Origin: CAYWMD01 sp964458575
GTDB lineage: Bacteria; Verrucomicrobiota; Verrucomicrobiia; Limisphaerales; JADLHS01
DNA length: 41,663 nt
Assembly (NCBI GenBank): GCA_964458575.1
Contig: CAYWMD010000057.1
Location: forward strand, 1 to 41,663
Direction of reading: 5' to 3'
Made by a program: the position numbers and the translations under genes. Below are positions 33,159-40,834 of the stretch, piece by piece. Every line of letters begins with the position of its first letter. Position 1 is the stretch's first letter. Below the pieces are notes generated by a model. That model did no database searches and had not been told where the DNA came from. It was given only the letters and a program-made list of their open reading frames with translations.

Positions 33159-33962
33159 TTATTGCGCTTTCGGCGCCGTGAGCCATTCAAAGCTGATCTT
33201 GACGTCGTCGCCGGTGGTGATGGCGCCGATTCCGAGAATGGACAGCTTCGGCGACTCGACTTTGTAATCACTCATCTTGAGCGACGTCGAGCCGGTCACC
33301 TTGAGTTTGCCGTCCTTCTTCTCGATGGTCACCGGCATGGTCATCGTCTGGTTGGTACCGTGGATGGTCAGCACGCCGATGGCGTCGAATTGCAGCGCGC
33401 CGGTCGTGCCCGCCGGCGACTTGGGTTTCAACTCGGTGAGCTTGTACTCAATGTTCTTGAACTTGGTCGCCTCCATTTTCTCCTGCATGACCTCGTCCAT
33501 GCGTTTGGAGTAACTCTTGAAAGAGCGCACGGGCATGTAGGGTTCGACCTTGGGCTTGGCGGCGGCGGGATCCGTGAGCGCGGCTTCCGGGAAATTGGCC
33601 GCCACTTCCATGAAGCCCCCGATCACGACGCTGTCCATGTGCCAGTCGTGAACGGAAGACGTTCCTTCGATTTTGACTTTGCCGCCGGGTTGGGAGTCGT
33701 AACGGACCATCCCTGCGGGCGTGGCCGCGGGCGCGGCGGCGGCCGGGGCGGAAGGAGCAGGCGCTGCTGGCGCCGCGGGTGCCGCTTCGGCGGCTGGTGC
33801 GGCGGGCGTGGCCGGAGTTGCCGCGGCGGGAGCTGCCGGGGCCGGCGGCGCGTCGGGTTGACTCGGGGTGGTGTCCTTGGGTTTGCAGGAGCACAGCGTC
33901 AAGGCGACGAGGCCGGCCAAGGTCAGAACGGATAGACTGTTTTTCAGGATTTTGGTTTTCAT
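33159..33962 (-). CDS. YceI-family lipoprotein with Pro/Ala-rich linker
   Basis: The protein has 267 residues. Signal peptide MKTKILKNSLSVLTLAGLVALTLCSC suggests lipid attachment, most likely at Cys26. A 55-residue Pro/Ala-rich linker (30-85) extends the domain from the membrane. Residues 88-265 show YceI features: VRYDSQPGGKVKIEGTSSVHDWH, FKSYSKRMDEVMQEKMEATKFKNIEYKL, GVLTIHGTNQTMTMPV and LSILGIGAITTGDDVKISFEW. YceI proteins are lipocalin-like and bind isoprenoid or amphiphilic molecules. It lies 31 nt downstream of a Gfo/Idh/MocA gene on the same strand. Confidence 0.88.
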   Translation of the reverse strand: MKTKILKNSLSVLTLAGLVALTLCSCKPKDTTPSQPDAPPAPAAPAAATPATPAAPAAEAAPAAPAAPAPSAPAAAAPAATPAGMVRYDSQPGGKVKIEGTSSVHDWHMDSVVIGGFMEVAANFPEAALTDPAAAKPKVEPYMPVRSFKSYSKRMDEVMQEKMEATKFKNIEYKLTELKPKSPAGTTGALQFDAIGVLTIHGTNQTMTMPVTIEKKDGKLKVTGSTSLKMSDYKVESPKLSILGIGAITTGDDVKISFEWLTAPKAQ

Positions 33963-33993
33963 ATTTGGCTTCTAAATCGAATGGTTGTGGCGG

Positions 33994-35442
33994 TCACGCC
34001 AGTTCAAAGATTTCCTTGTTCAATTCAACTCGTCCGCCCTTGAGAATGGCTTCATTCGCCTTCAAGGCGAGCATCGTGGCGGCATAGCCGTCCTTGAGCG
34101 ACGCGGCGGGCAGCAGCTTGACCGAAGCCAGACCGGCTTCGAGCGCTTCCTTGGTCACCGAGCCGAAGGCGGATTTGATGTCCTCCACCTGCGCGCCGAC
34201 CTGCGCGGAATTCGTGATGAAGGACTGGAGCGCATAGGAAAGGCTCGGGAACGGAAACGGCGAGACTTCTTCGCCACCCTTGGCGAGGGCGGTCTGTTTG
34301 CTGCCCCCGGCGACGAGCGCGATGCCGGTTTCCTTGTAGAACGCGTCCTTGCGCGCATAGACTTCCCAGCCCAGCAGGGGCGAATCCACTTCCTTGAACA
34401 TCCAGGCGAGGTGGAAATATTCGTAGCCATTTTCGCGCTCCACTTTGTTGTCGCGCATCATCACGGCCGCGTCGGTGCCATAATACATCTCGTATTCGCC
34501 GTCGAACGAGTTGCACAACGTGGCATCGTTCACGAACTCCAGGCCCTCGGGATATTCGACAAAGAGCTGCACCGTATCGGGCACGTCACGGCCATCGTTC
34601 CAGAACCGGATGGCGCCGTGACCGGTCACCGATCTGGGGGTTTCGTTCAAGAACCACGTCGCCTGATCAAGTTGGTGGATGCAAAGCTCGCCGATGAGTC
34701 CGGGCGAGGTGGCCTTGCTGAGCCGCCAGTTGATCGTTTTCTCGCGCTCGGCGTTGGGGGAGGTCAGACGCCAACTGGTCTTTTTGTGCCATTGGGCGCG
34801 GGCCATGACGAATTTGCCCAACGCGCCCGAACGGACGAACGGCAGGATGAAAAGCCGTTGGGGGTCGGACCGCATTTGCAGCCCGGGTTGAAATACACTG
34901 CCCACAGCTTTCTTCGCCGCTTCCGCAATGGCCCGGGTGTCTTCAACGGTGTGAGCCAGTGGCGCTTCGCAATAGACGTGTTTGCCCGCCGCCAGGGCCG
35001 CCAGCACGATTTCCTTGTGCTGGTGCGTCGGGGTGGCAACGACGACCGCCTGGACGTCCTTGTTGTTGAGGACGGCCTTGTAGTCCTCCACCGCGGCCGC
35101 GCCGGGGACTTTGCTGGCGCTGCGATTGAGCATGGGTTTGTAATTATCGCAAATCGCGATGACCTCGGCGCGGTCGGTGACGCTTCCCACCGGCAATCGT
35201 CCGAGCTGATCAAGGATGTCGCGTCCTTGCGGGCCCAGACCGATGAGGCCCACCTTGACGGTCTTGCCGGGCTCTTTCTGTTCTCCGCCGCCTTCCGCCG
35301 CCGGCTGTGCGACCAGCGGCACGCCACCCATCATCGTCAAGAGCGTGGCGAGGGAGCCGCCCCGGATGAATTCGCGGCGGTTGAATCCCGTGCCGTCAGC
35401 TTGCGGTTTGCTCATGTCCATAACGTTTTGTCTGTGATTCAT
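33994..35442 (-). CDS. Tat-exported Gfo/Idh/MocA-family protein lacking the EKP lysine
   Basis: The protein has 482 residues. The Tat leader is NRREFIRGGS (21-30), followed by a hydrophobic stretch. The NAD(P)-binding fold begins VGLIGLGPQG (64-73) and the C-terminal domain includes IHQLDQATWFL. The usual catalytic Lys of the E-K-P motif is replaced: the site reads CEAPLAHT (158-165). So redox activity may be lost or use another residue. Starts at 35442, 35421 and 35415 are all possible before the Tat motif. It is co-directional with YceI downstream and ThuA upstream (63-nt gap), probably one transcription unit. Confidence 0.85.
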   Translation of the reverse strand: MNHRQNVMDMSKPQADGTGFNRREFIRGGSLATLLTMMGGVPLVAQPAAEGGGEQKEPGKTVKVGLIGLGPQGRDILDQLGRLPVGSVTDRAEVIAICDNYKPMLNRSASKVPGAAAVEDYKAVLNNKDVQAVVVATPTHQHKEIVLAALAAGKHVYCEAPLAHTVEDTRAIAEAAKKAVGSVFQPGLQMRSDPQRLFILPFVRSGALGKFVMARAQWHKKTSWRLTSPNAEREKTINWRLSKATSPGLIGELCIHQLDQATWFLNETPRSVTGHGAIRFWNDGRDVPDTVQLFVEYPEGLEFVNDATLCNSFDGEYEMYYGTDAAVMMRDNKVERENGYEYFHLAWMFKEVDSPLLGWEVYARKDAFYKETGIALVAGGSKQTALAKGGEEVSPFPFPSLSYALQSFITNSAQVGAQVEDIKSAFGSVTKEALEAGLASVKLLPAASLKDGYAATMLALKANEAILKGGRVELNKEIFELA

Positions 35443-35505
35443 CGCGATGGCTAAACTTTTTTAGGCGGATACTTGCTGTTTGTTGACCGCCGGGGGGCGT
35501 CGTCA

Positions 35506-36420
35506 CTATTTCGCGGCCGTCTGCGGCTTGGCATCGCACTTCACGAAGCCGAGCGCCCAATTGATTCCGCCCAGGATGTGCTGCTGATAGGCTTCGGCCA
35601 CCGCCGGGGGATTTTTCCGCTCGCCTTTTTCATCCTTCCATTTTGGACACCACACGTCCTCACGATGACCGAGCGATGTGTAGAACACGCGGCCCTTGCC
35701 GTAGTTCTTGCACCAGGCAATCGGATAATCGCCGGGCGTCTTGTCGTTGGGATGTTTGTCCAGCGTCAACAGGCCGTGCACCGTGGAGCGGTCGAAATTC
35801 TTGAATTGGTAGATTTCGTCGAAGACGGTCCAGGTCGCCGGCAGGTGGCGGCACGCCGGACATGCCTGGTCCTGGTTGATCGCCTCCACCTCGACCTGTT
35901 TGCCGTGCGTCTTGAATTCGCCGCCGAGCATTTCAATGAACGGCGGATAGCCGTGAAACGTGTCTGAAGCCGAGTGCATGCCCACAAAACCCTTGCCGGA
36001 TTTGATCCACTTGAGGAACGCCTCCTTGTCGGGGATGGGGAGATCGCCGGTCGTGTTCGCGAAGATCACGAGATCAAGTTTCTTGAGCGCGGCGGGACTC
36101 ATCTTCACCGCCAGCAATTCCTTGACGGCTTCCTCCACTTTGGCCTTGTCGGGTTTGCCGTCCGGGCCGCGGAACTTCTCGTCCTTCGGATCCACGCGCG
36201 CGTAATCCACGGTGAACTTGCCGCTCGCGTTGGCAAGTCCGCCTAAAACGCCTTCCGCAGTGGGAATGGAACTGTGGCGGAAGCCCAGCGTGGTTGTGAC
36301 CACCAGCACGCGTTTCGGCGCGGCTTGCGCGCCCAGGGCGACCGCCAGCAGCAGCGCGGCACCAAGGAGGAGAAGTTTTCGGGAGGATGTTACAGATGCT
36401 TTCAAGATGTAAGTTTTCAT
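35506..36420 (-). CDS. ThuA-like (trehalose-utilisation family) exported protein
   Basis: The protein has 304 residues from ATG 36420, with a signal peptide or membrane anchor (LLLLGAALLLAVALGAQAAP). The ThuA/class I glutamine-amidotransferase-like fold shows RVLVVTTTLGFRHSSIP, LDLVIFANTTGDLPI, WIKSGKGFVGMHSASDTF (flat nucleophile-elbow-like loop), and WCKNYGKGRVFYTSLGHREDVW. ThuA-like proteins often sit beside Gfo/Idh/MocA genes and act on sugars; the exact activity is unknown. It is followed on the same strand by the Gfo/Idh/MocA gene. It diverges from a second Gfo/Idh/MocA gene at 36664. Confidence 0.9.
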   Translation of the reverse strand: MKTYILKASVTSSRKLLLLGAALLLAVALGAQAAPKRVLVVTTTLGFRHSSIPTAEGVLGGLANASGKFTVDYARVDPKDEKFRGPDGKPDKAKVEEAVKELLAVKMSPAALKKLDLVIFANTTGDLPIPDKEAFLKWIKSGKGFVGMHSASDTFHGYPPFIEMLGGEFKTHGKQVEVEAINQDQACPACRHLPATWTVFDEIYQFKNFDRSTVHGLLTLDKHPNDKTPGDYPIAWCKNYGKGRVFYTSLGHREDVWCPKWKDEKGERKNPPAVAEAYQQHILGGINWALGFVKCDAKPQTAAK

Positions 36421-36498
36421 ACGCTTGGTCACCAAATCGGCATGGCTGGAAAATAAGACTTTGGCCCGGCGTTGGAAATTCATTTTTTCGCCAGCTCG

Positions 36499-36525
36499 GC
36501 ACGCGGGCATCCTGCCCGCTGCAAC
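36499..36525. repeat. Half-element of the GCGGGC repeat family
   Basis: GCACGCGGGC-atcct-GCCCGCTGCA around 36500-36522 matches the left hairpin of the 32177-32288 element (GCGGGCGTCCCGCCCGCTGCA) with two differences. The partner hairpin seen there is missing here. It lies in the divergent gap 36421-36663. Confidence 0.5.
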
Positions 36526-36612
36526 CTCAAAACTATGAAGGTGACCGAAATTCCCTTATAAAATTGAGGGGCCATCGAACCTGCTGCAGCCGGCACAACC
36601 ATGCGCCGACAG

Positions 36613-36665
36613 ATAACTTGCTTGCCACAAGCGGCCCGCTGACCTAGACCTGAGTCGCAAGTTAT
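36613..36665 (+). promoter_or_regulatory. Inverted repeat enclosing the start codon of the plus-strand Gfo/Idh/MocA gene
   Basis: ATAACTTGC (36613-36621) and GCAAGTTAT (36657-36665) are perfect 9-bp complements; the right arm includes the first two bases of the ATG at 36664. Inside is AGCGG-c-CCGCT (36630-36640). As RNA this would fold the ribosome-binding area and start codon into a stem; as DNA it could be an operator. A TATAAA-like box lies further upstream near 36556. Confidence 0.4.
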
Positions 36666-37959
36666 GATTGCCACGAAAAACTTCTCGCGCCGACAGTTCC
36701 TCAAAACGGCCACCGTCGCCGCTATCACCGCACCTTTGATTCTGCCGTCCTCGGTGTGGGCCGCCGAGACAAGCGCCAACGACCGCCTCACGCTCGGCTT
36801 CATCGGCATGGGCCGGCAGAGTCAAAGTCTGGTCAAGGGCTTCCGACATCAACGCGACGTTCAGATCGTGGCCGTGTGCGACGTGGACACCACGCGGCGC
36901 GAGAACGCGAAGAAGACGATCGAAGAATTTTATGCGACGCGAACCGATCGGGATTCTTTCAAAGGATGCGACGCTTACACGGATTTCCGCGAACTGATCG
37001 CGCGCAAGGACATTGACGCGGTGGTCGTTGCCACACCGGACCATTGGCACGCGATTATCGTGATTGCCGCGGCGAATGCCGGCAAAGACATCTATTGCGA
37101 AAAGCCGCTCTCGTTGACGATTCGCGAAGCGCGGGAAATGGTCAAAGCCGTGCGCCGGAACAAACGCATTTTCCAGACCGGCAGCATGCAACGGTCGTCC
37201 CGGGAATTTCTGAAGGCTTGCGAACTGGTCCGCAACGGGCGCATCGGCAAGGTGAAGACCGTGATCGTCGGCGTCGGCAGTCCCAGCAAGTGGTGCGATC
37301 TGCCGGAAGAACCGATGGAGCCGGGATTGGACTGGAATTTCTGGCTCGGCCCGGCGCCGCTGCGGCCGTACAACTCGGTGCTCAGCCCGCGCGGCGTGCA
37401 TGACCATTTCCCCAACTGGCGCAACTACCGCGAATACTCCGGTGGCATGATGACGGATTGGGGCGCGCATCATTTTGACATCGCGCAATGGGGACTGGGC
37501 ATGGACGAGAGCGGCCCGGTGGAGATCATCCCGCCCGATGATCCCAAAGCCGGCACCGGCTTGCGCTACCTTTACGCCAACGGTGTCGAGATGATTCACG
37601 ATGCCAGCAAAGGCGGCGTGACGTTCATCGGCACGGACGGAAAAATTTTCGTGGACCGCGGCAAGTTCGAGGCCAGTCCGGAAGCCATCGGGGAGACGCC
37701 GCTGGGCGACGGGGCCATCCGGCTTTATGCCAGCAGCAATCATCAGCGCGACTGGCTCGATTGCGTCCACAGCCGGAAGCGACCGATCTGCGACGTGGAA
37801 ATCGGCTGCCGTTCGGTGACCGTCTGCCACCTGGGCAACCTGGCCTATTGGAATCACCGCCGGCTCAAGTGGGATCCGAAGAAGGAGAAATTCATCGGCG
37901 ACAAAGAGGCGAACACCTGGCTGGATCGCCCCAAACGCGCGCCGTGGAAAACTTCGTGA
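36664..37959 (+). CDS. Tat-exported Gfo/Idh/MocA-family oxidoreductase
   Basis: The protein has 431 residues. The Tat leader SRRQFLKTATVAAITAPLIL is followed by the NAD(P) fold LTLGFIGMGRQSQSL (42-56), VCDVD, the catalytic-lysine motif CEKPLSLT (145-152, Lys147 present), and DWGAHHFDIAQWGL in the C-terminal domain with paired His. The long aromatic insert WCDLPEEPMEPGLDWNFWLGPAPLRPYN is typical of the Verrucomicrobiota/Planctomycetota branch. It probably oxidises or isomerises a sugar or inositol in the periplasm; the substrate cannot be read. Compare the minus-strand paralogue at 33994, which lacks the Lys. Confidence 0.92.
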   Translation: MIATKNFSRRQFLKTATVAAITAPLILPSSVWAAETSANDRLTLGFIGMGRQSQSLVKGFRHQRDVQIVAVCDVDTTRRENAKKTIEEFYATRTDRDSFKGCDAYTDFRELIARKDIDAVVVATPDHWHAIIVIAAANAGKDIYCEKPLSLTIREAREMVKAVRRNKRIFQTGSMQRSSREFLKACELVRNGRIGKVKTVIVGVGSPSKWCDLPEEPMEPGLDWNFWLGPAPLRPYNSVLSPRGVHDHFPNWRNYREYSGGMMTDWGAHHFDIAQWGLGMDESGPVEIIPPDDPKAGTGLRYLYANGVEMIHDASKGGVTFIGTDGKIFVDRGKFEASPEAIGETPLGDGAIRLYASSNHQRDWLDCVHSRKRPICDVEIGCRSVTVCHLGNLAYWNHRRLKWDPKKEKFIGDKEANTWLDRPKRAPWKTS

Positions 37960-38123
37960 TTTTCCCGTCGTGGGCCTGGGCAAAGTGCATCACGGTGCAT
38001 CTGTGCCGAATCAACCCAAACTGCGTGGTAGCGGATCATGGCGGATCGAGTTCGTCCCGCCTGACTTCTGAAACTCGTGACGAGCTGACACGAAGCGATG
38101 CGCAAAACTGAAGTTAGTCCGAC

Positions 38124-38300
38124 ATGATTCGTTCGGTGGCATTCACGACGCAGGGCCGCCTGCCCAGCAAGAACATCGAGATGTTCCTGATGCCCACGCT
38201 GCTCAGCGACACGAACCTGTTCCTTTGGATTGATCTCGAAAACCCGACCCCGGAGGAAACCAAATTCGTGCTGGAGGACCTATGCCTCCGGTTGCGATGA
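38124..38300 (+). pseudogene. corA: Truncated N-terminus of a CorA-type Mg2+ transporter
   Basis: ATG 38124 gives a 58-residue product: MIRSVAFTTQGRLPSKNIEM, then LMPTLLSDTNLFLWIDLENP and TPEETKFVLEDLCLRLR-stop. WIDLENPTPEE...FVLED is the first conserved block of CorA-family magnesium/cobalt channels, where FxFHPLAIED and the rest of a 300-residue protein should follow. The frame stops after 177 nt, five bases before the convergent glycosidase-like gene. It looks like a remnant created when that gene or a deletion removed the 3' part. The 164-nt gap before it (37960-38123) has no other feature that I see. Confidence 0.7.
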
Positions 38301-38304
38301 GCGT

Positions 38305-39900
38305 TCAGAGGTTGTCCCGCTCGGCAAACTGAAACGCGTAGAGATCAACATCGCGCATGACGAAGCGCAGGCGTACCGGCCTGCCCGCGAGTTCCTTCAC
38401 CGACGACGAACCGTACCATTTCACCACGCGGCTGATTTCGTTGGCCGTGTGAATCAGATCGCAATCGTTGAGGTGGTATTGGGGAATCGGCTGGCCGGAT
38501 TCATCGAGAATTTCCACGCGCAATTCGCCCGAGGAGGACGTGTTGACGTTCAACCGCAACTGCTCGCCGTTGAAGCGGAGCAGGGGCGTGGTGAATTCGC
38601 CGCCGGTGTAGGGAGCATAAACCGACACAAAGCCGTCCCGTCGCAACACGACGCGGCTGATGGCCCGGGCCGGGATGATCGGCGTCAGGCCGGCGGCGGT
38701 GAGCAGGTGGTTGTTCCGGTCGTCGCGATTCCAACCGTGCGGTTCGCTGGTGCCGAGGTAATACATGTAGAGTTCGCGGCCGTCCACCGACGGTACCAGG
38801 CCGTAGCCCAGGTAAATCCGCGCGGAATCGAACTCGCCTTTCAAGCCCAGGCCGACGAATGGCCGATGATCGTAACGCCGCCAGTGGAGGCCATCGCGGC
38901 TGGTGGCAAAGCGCGTGTCCAGTGTGCCCGCGTTGATCGGCACTTCTTTGCGGAACTCCGCCAGGTCCGAGTCGTAATGGTAGTATTCGGCAGGGAACAT
39001 CAGATACGCGTCCTGCGCCCAAGGATAGAGGATCGTGCCGCTGGTGTAGGTATCCACACGCGAGAGCTTCTCGCGATCGGGCAGATGGAAACCAGCCGAG
39101 AATTCCGGGTCGGCCCAAAAGACCACCAGTGCGTCCTCCACCGTGCCGAAATGCGCCAGGGTGGGTGATTCCGCGCGCGCCACGGTGCGCGTGCGCAAGG
39201 CGGCCGAACCGGGCGTGCGCGGCATGTTCTTCCGAAAGTACGCGGTGTATTGCTTGATCCGGTCGTCCCAGAAAATCACGTTCTGCGAATCGAGATGATG
39301 CGGTCGGGTGTTCGTTCGGAACGTCAGCACGTTCGTATAGGCGTGCCGCCAGTGAATCCCATCCGGCGACGCGTAGATCTGAAGCCAGTTGTTGTTCGAG
39401 TCCTCGGAGTTGCTGACCAGCTTGAAGCGTTCGGAATCCGGCGCGTTCGGGTCGAGAAAAACCATGCCGCCGCCGACCGGCTGGAGCGAGCCGCCGTCGC
39501 TACGCGCCACGACGGCATTGCGGGGAGGGTGGTTGGTCGCGGCATCAACGGGCAGCAGGTTCAGGTTGGGTTTCACCCAGTTGATCCCATCGCTTGAACG
39601 GGCGTACGCCAGCCATCGGCCGCAGCCATACCAAAGATGATAAACCCCGGCATCAAACAGCACCGAGACTCCGCCCAAGCCCCGGTCCACTTCCGAGACG
39701 GCGATGAGTTCGCCGGTCTTTCGGGGCGGATGCACGACGAAATCAATTCCCCGGGCTTGCTGGACGAATTGGTCGTCCATCAACAGTTGCCGCTGATTGC
39801 CAATGGCGAGCGGCTCGGGGGCGGCGTAAGTGGCCAGACCAGAAATGAGCAAGCTCACTTGCGCGGCCCAGATACAAAGAAGAATTCGAGTGTTCTGCAT
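38305..39900 (-). CDS. Exported glycoside-hydrolase-like beta-propeller protein
   Basis: The protein has 531 residues from ATG 39900, with signal peptide MQNTRILLCIWAAQVSLLISG and cleavage near AAP. It reads as a five-bladed propeller of the GH32/GH43/GH68-like type: LLMDDQFV, GVYHLWYGCGRWLAYARSSDGINWVKP, IYASPDGIHWRHA, FWDDRIKQYTAYFRKN and RFATSRDGLHWRRYDHRPF. A C-terminal beta-sandwich (about 415-531) with LRVEILDESGQPIPQYHLNDCD follows. It probably acts on plant- or algal-type glycans, but the catalytic Asp/Glu set cannot be assigned with confidence. It is transcribed toward the corA remnant. Confidence 0.78.
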   Translation of the reverse strand: MQNTRILLCIWAAQVSLLISGLATYAAPEPLAIGNQRQLLMDDQFVQQARGIDFVVHPPRKTGELIAVSEVDRGLGGVSVLFDAGVYHLWYGCGRWLAYARSSDGINWVKPNLNLLPVDAATNHPPRNAVVARSDGGSLQPVGGGMVFLDPNAPDSERFKLVSNSEDSNNNWLQIYASPDGIHWRHAYTNVLTFRTNTRPHHLDSQNVIFWDDRIKQYTAYFRKNMPRTPGSAALRTRTVARAESPTLAHFGTVEDALVVFWADPEFSAGFHLPDREKLSRVDTYTSGTILYPWAQDAYLMFPAEYYHYDSDLAEFRKEVPINAGTLDTRFATSRDGLHWRRYDHRPFVGLGLKGEFDSARIYLGYGLVPSVDGRELYMYYLGTSEPHGWNRDDRNNHLLTAAGLTPIIPARAISRVVLRRDGFVSVYAPYTGGEFTTPLLRFNGEQLRLNVNTSSSGELRVEILDESGQPIPQYHLNDCDLIHTANEISRVVKWYGSSSVKELAGRPVRLRFVMRDVDLYAFQFAERDNL

Positions 39901-40020
39901 GATAAACGTGCGATGCCCGGTCAATGGGGACAAAGATTCGGGGAGGGACATTACTCCTGTCAACGGCAAGTTTGGATTTAGGCCGTTGCGCATGCCTATA
40001 AATTGTACTCGGATCCGGAA

Positions 40021-40091
40021 AAGCCCGTCAGGGCTGGCATCTTTGTAGCAGGCCTATTCAAAAGCGGACAAAGCTCCGTCAGGAGCGGCAT
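40021..40091. repeat. Two tandem GTCA-loop hairpin repeats in front of a broken transposase
   Basis: AGCCC-gtca-GGGCT (40022-40035) and GCTCC-gtca-GGAGC (40073-40086) are two hairpins 51 nt apart, each followed by a GGCAT motif. The first is followed by TTTGTAGCA. The tetraloop GTCA also occurs in the left hairpins of the RAYT-linked REP elements. Elements with AGCCC-GTCA-GGGCT and CTTTGTAG are common dispersed repeats in this bacterial group (from memory). Together with 39901-40020, which shows nothing else, they fill the gap after the glycosidase-like gene. Confidence 0.65.
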
Positions 40092-40433
40092 CATCCCAAA
40101 CAACTCGATTGTGCGCCCATCCAAATCGGCGGCGTGGAAGATCATGTTCATTTGCTCGCGCGATTTGGTCGCACCATCACGCAGGCTGAATGGGTGAAGG
40201 AACTGAAACGCGTCTCGAACCTCTGGCTGAAGGAACGCGGCCGCGATTACGCCGACTTCGAATGGCAAGGCGGCTACGCGGATTTCTCCGTAAGCCAATC
40301 CAATCTCGAACCGGTGAAGCAATACATCGCCGGACAGGAGGAGCATCATCGCAAGATTGGCTTTCAGGACGAGTTGCGCGCGTTGTTGAAACGACACGAG
40401 ATCGAATGGGACGAGAAATACGTTTGGGATTGA
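40092..40433 (+). pseudogene. N-terminally truncated IS200/IS605-like Y1 transposase
   Basis: In this frame 40092-40433 encodes about 113 residues: a start near KQLDCAPIQIGGVEDHVHLL, then ARFGRTITQAEWVKELKRVS, WLKERGRDYADFEWQGGYAD, and finally VKQYIAGQEEHHRKIGF...DEKYVWD-stop. IGGVEDHVHLL gives the HUH metal site (His-Val-His) and YIAGQEEHH the catalytic Tyr helix of Y1 transposases. The usual first 35-45 residues (M...Y-H-x-V-F-S-T-K...) are absent, replaced by the repeats at 40021-40091. The frame has no ATG until an internal GTG at 40134, so it is probably inactive. Confidence 0.82.
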
Positions 40434-40456
40434 ATCCGCCGCGCCCATAACGAACT

Positions 40457-40476
40457 TTTGTTGCATATGCAACAAA
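40457..40476. promoter_or_regulatory. Perfect 20-bp palindrome with MarR-like core
   Basis: TTTGTTGCAT followed directly by ATGCAACAAA is a perfect 20-bp palindrome without loop. GTTGCATATGCAAC is the type of operator bound by MarR-family dimers. It lies 23 nt after the broken transposase and 13 nt beyond the stop of the gene fragment at 40490, with no adjacent regulated gene visible, so it may be an orphaned operator or a mobile-element end. Confidence 0.45.
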
Positions 40477-40489
40477 GGTTTGCACCTGG

Positions 40490-40568
40490 CTATGCGGGTT
40501 TGAACGTGCGCAGTTGCCGGCTGGCGTCCCGGAGCACTTCCACCCGCCGCCGCCACGCCTCGTTGCCC
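40490..40568 (-). pseudogene. Orphan 3' end, duplicate of the gene entering at the window's right edge
   Basis: On the minus strand this piece encodes AWRRRVEVLRDASRQLRTF, then K-P-A-stop (stop 40490-40492). Positions 40499-40568 match 41578-41647 with three substitutions and one single-base indel. It is cut off at 40569 where a REP element begins, so it is only the C-terminal end of a protein. The product is not recognised. Confidence 0.65.
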
Positions 40569-40668
40569 GTAGCAGCGGACGTCAGTCCGCTCAAACTTCT
40601 CCTTCCGCACGTTGGCTGAGAATGCACGCCAGAGAATGAAGAATGATCCGACTCACGTCGGATGCTAC
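40569..40668. repeat. RAYT-linked REP/inverted-REP pair 1
   Basis: GTAG at 40569, then hairpin AGCGGAC-gtca-GTCCGCT; about 55 nt on, ATCCGAC-tcac-GTCGGAT and CTAC ending at 40668. The termini GTAGCA/TGCTAC are inverted. This is the arrangement of bacterial REP elements (GTAG beside a hairpin) in a back-to-back pair. Confidence 0.88.
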
Positions 40669-40677
40669 GTTTCTCGG

Positions 40678-40777
40678 GCAGCAGCGGACGTCAGTCTGCT
40701 CCATCATCTTCCCTCACGTTGATTTCCAGATCGCGCCGCTTACGGGAAATAGTGATCTAACTGACGTTCGATGCTAC
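40678..40777. repeat. RAYT-linked REP/inverted-REP pair 2
   Basis: This element has the same length (100 nt) and layout as pair 1. Its left hairpin is AGCGGAC-gtca-GTCTGCT and its right end ACGTTCGATGCTAC. The first base triplet reads GCAG rather than GTAG, a decayed left tetranucleotide. It stands 9 nt after pair 1 and 57 nt before the RAYT start codon. Between them, CCGGC-gtaa-GCCGG (40805-40818) is an extra small hairpin. Confidence 0.85.
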
Positions 40778-40834
40778 GAGGAAAACGATGAAAAAACGTG
40801 GCAGCCGGCGTAAGCCGGTTCTATTCTCCTGGTC

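Noticed and set aside
33138..33935. 265-residue Gly/Arg-rich plus-strand ORF
   Set aside because: Antisense shadow of the Pro/Ala linker of YceI; composition is a mirror of that repeat.
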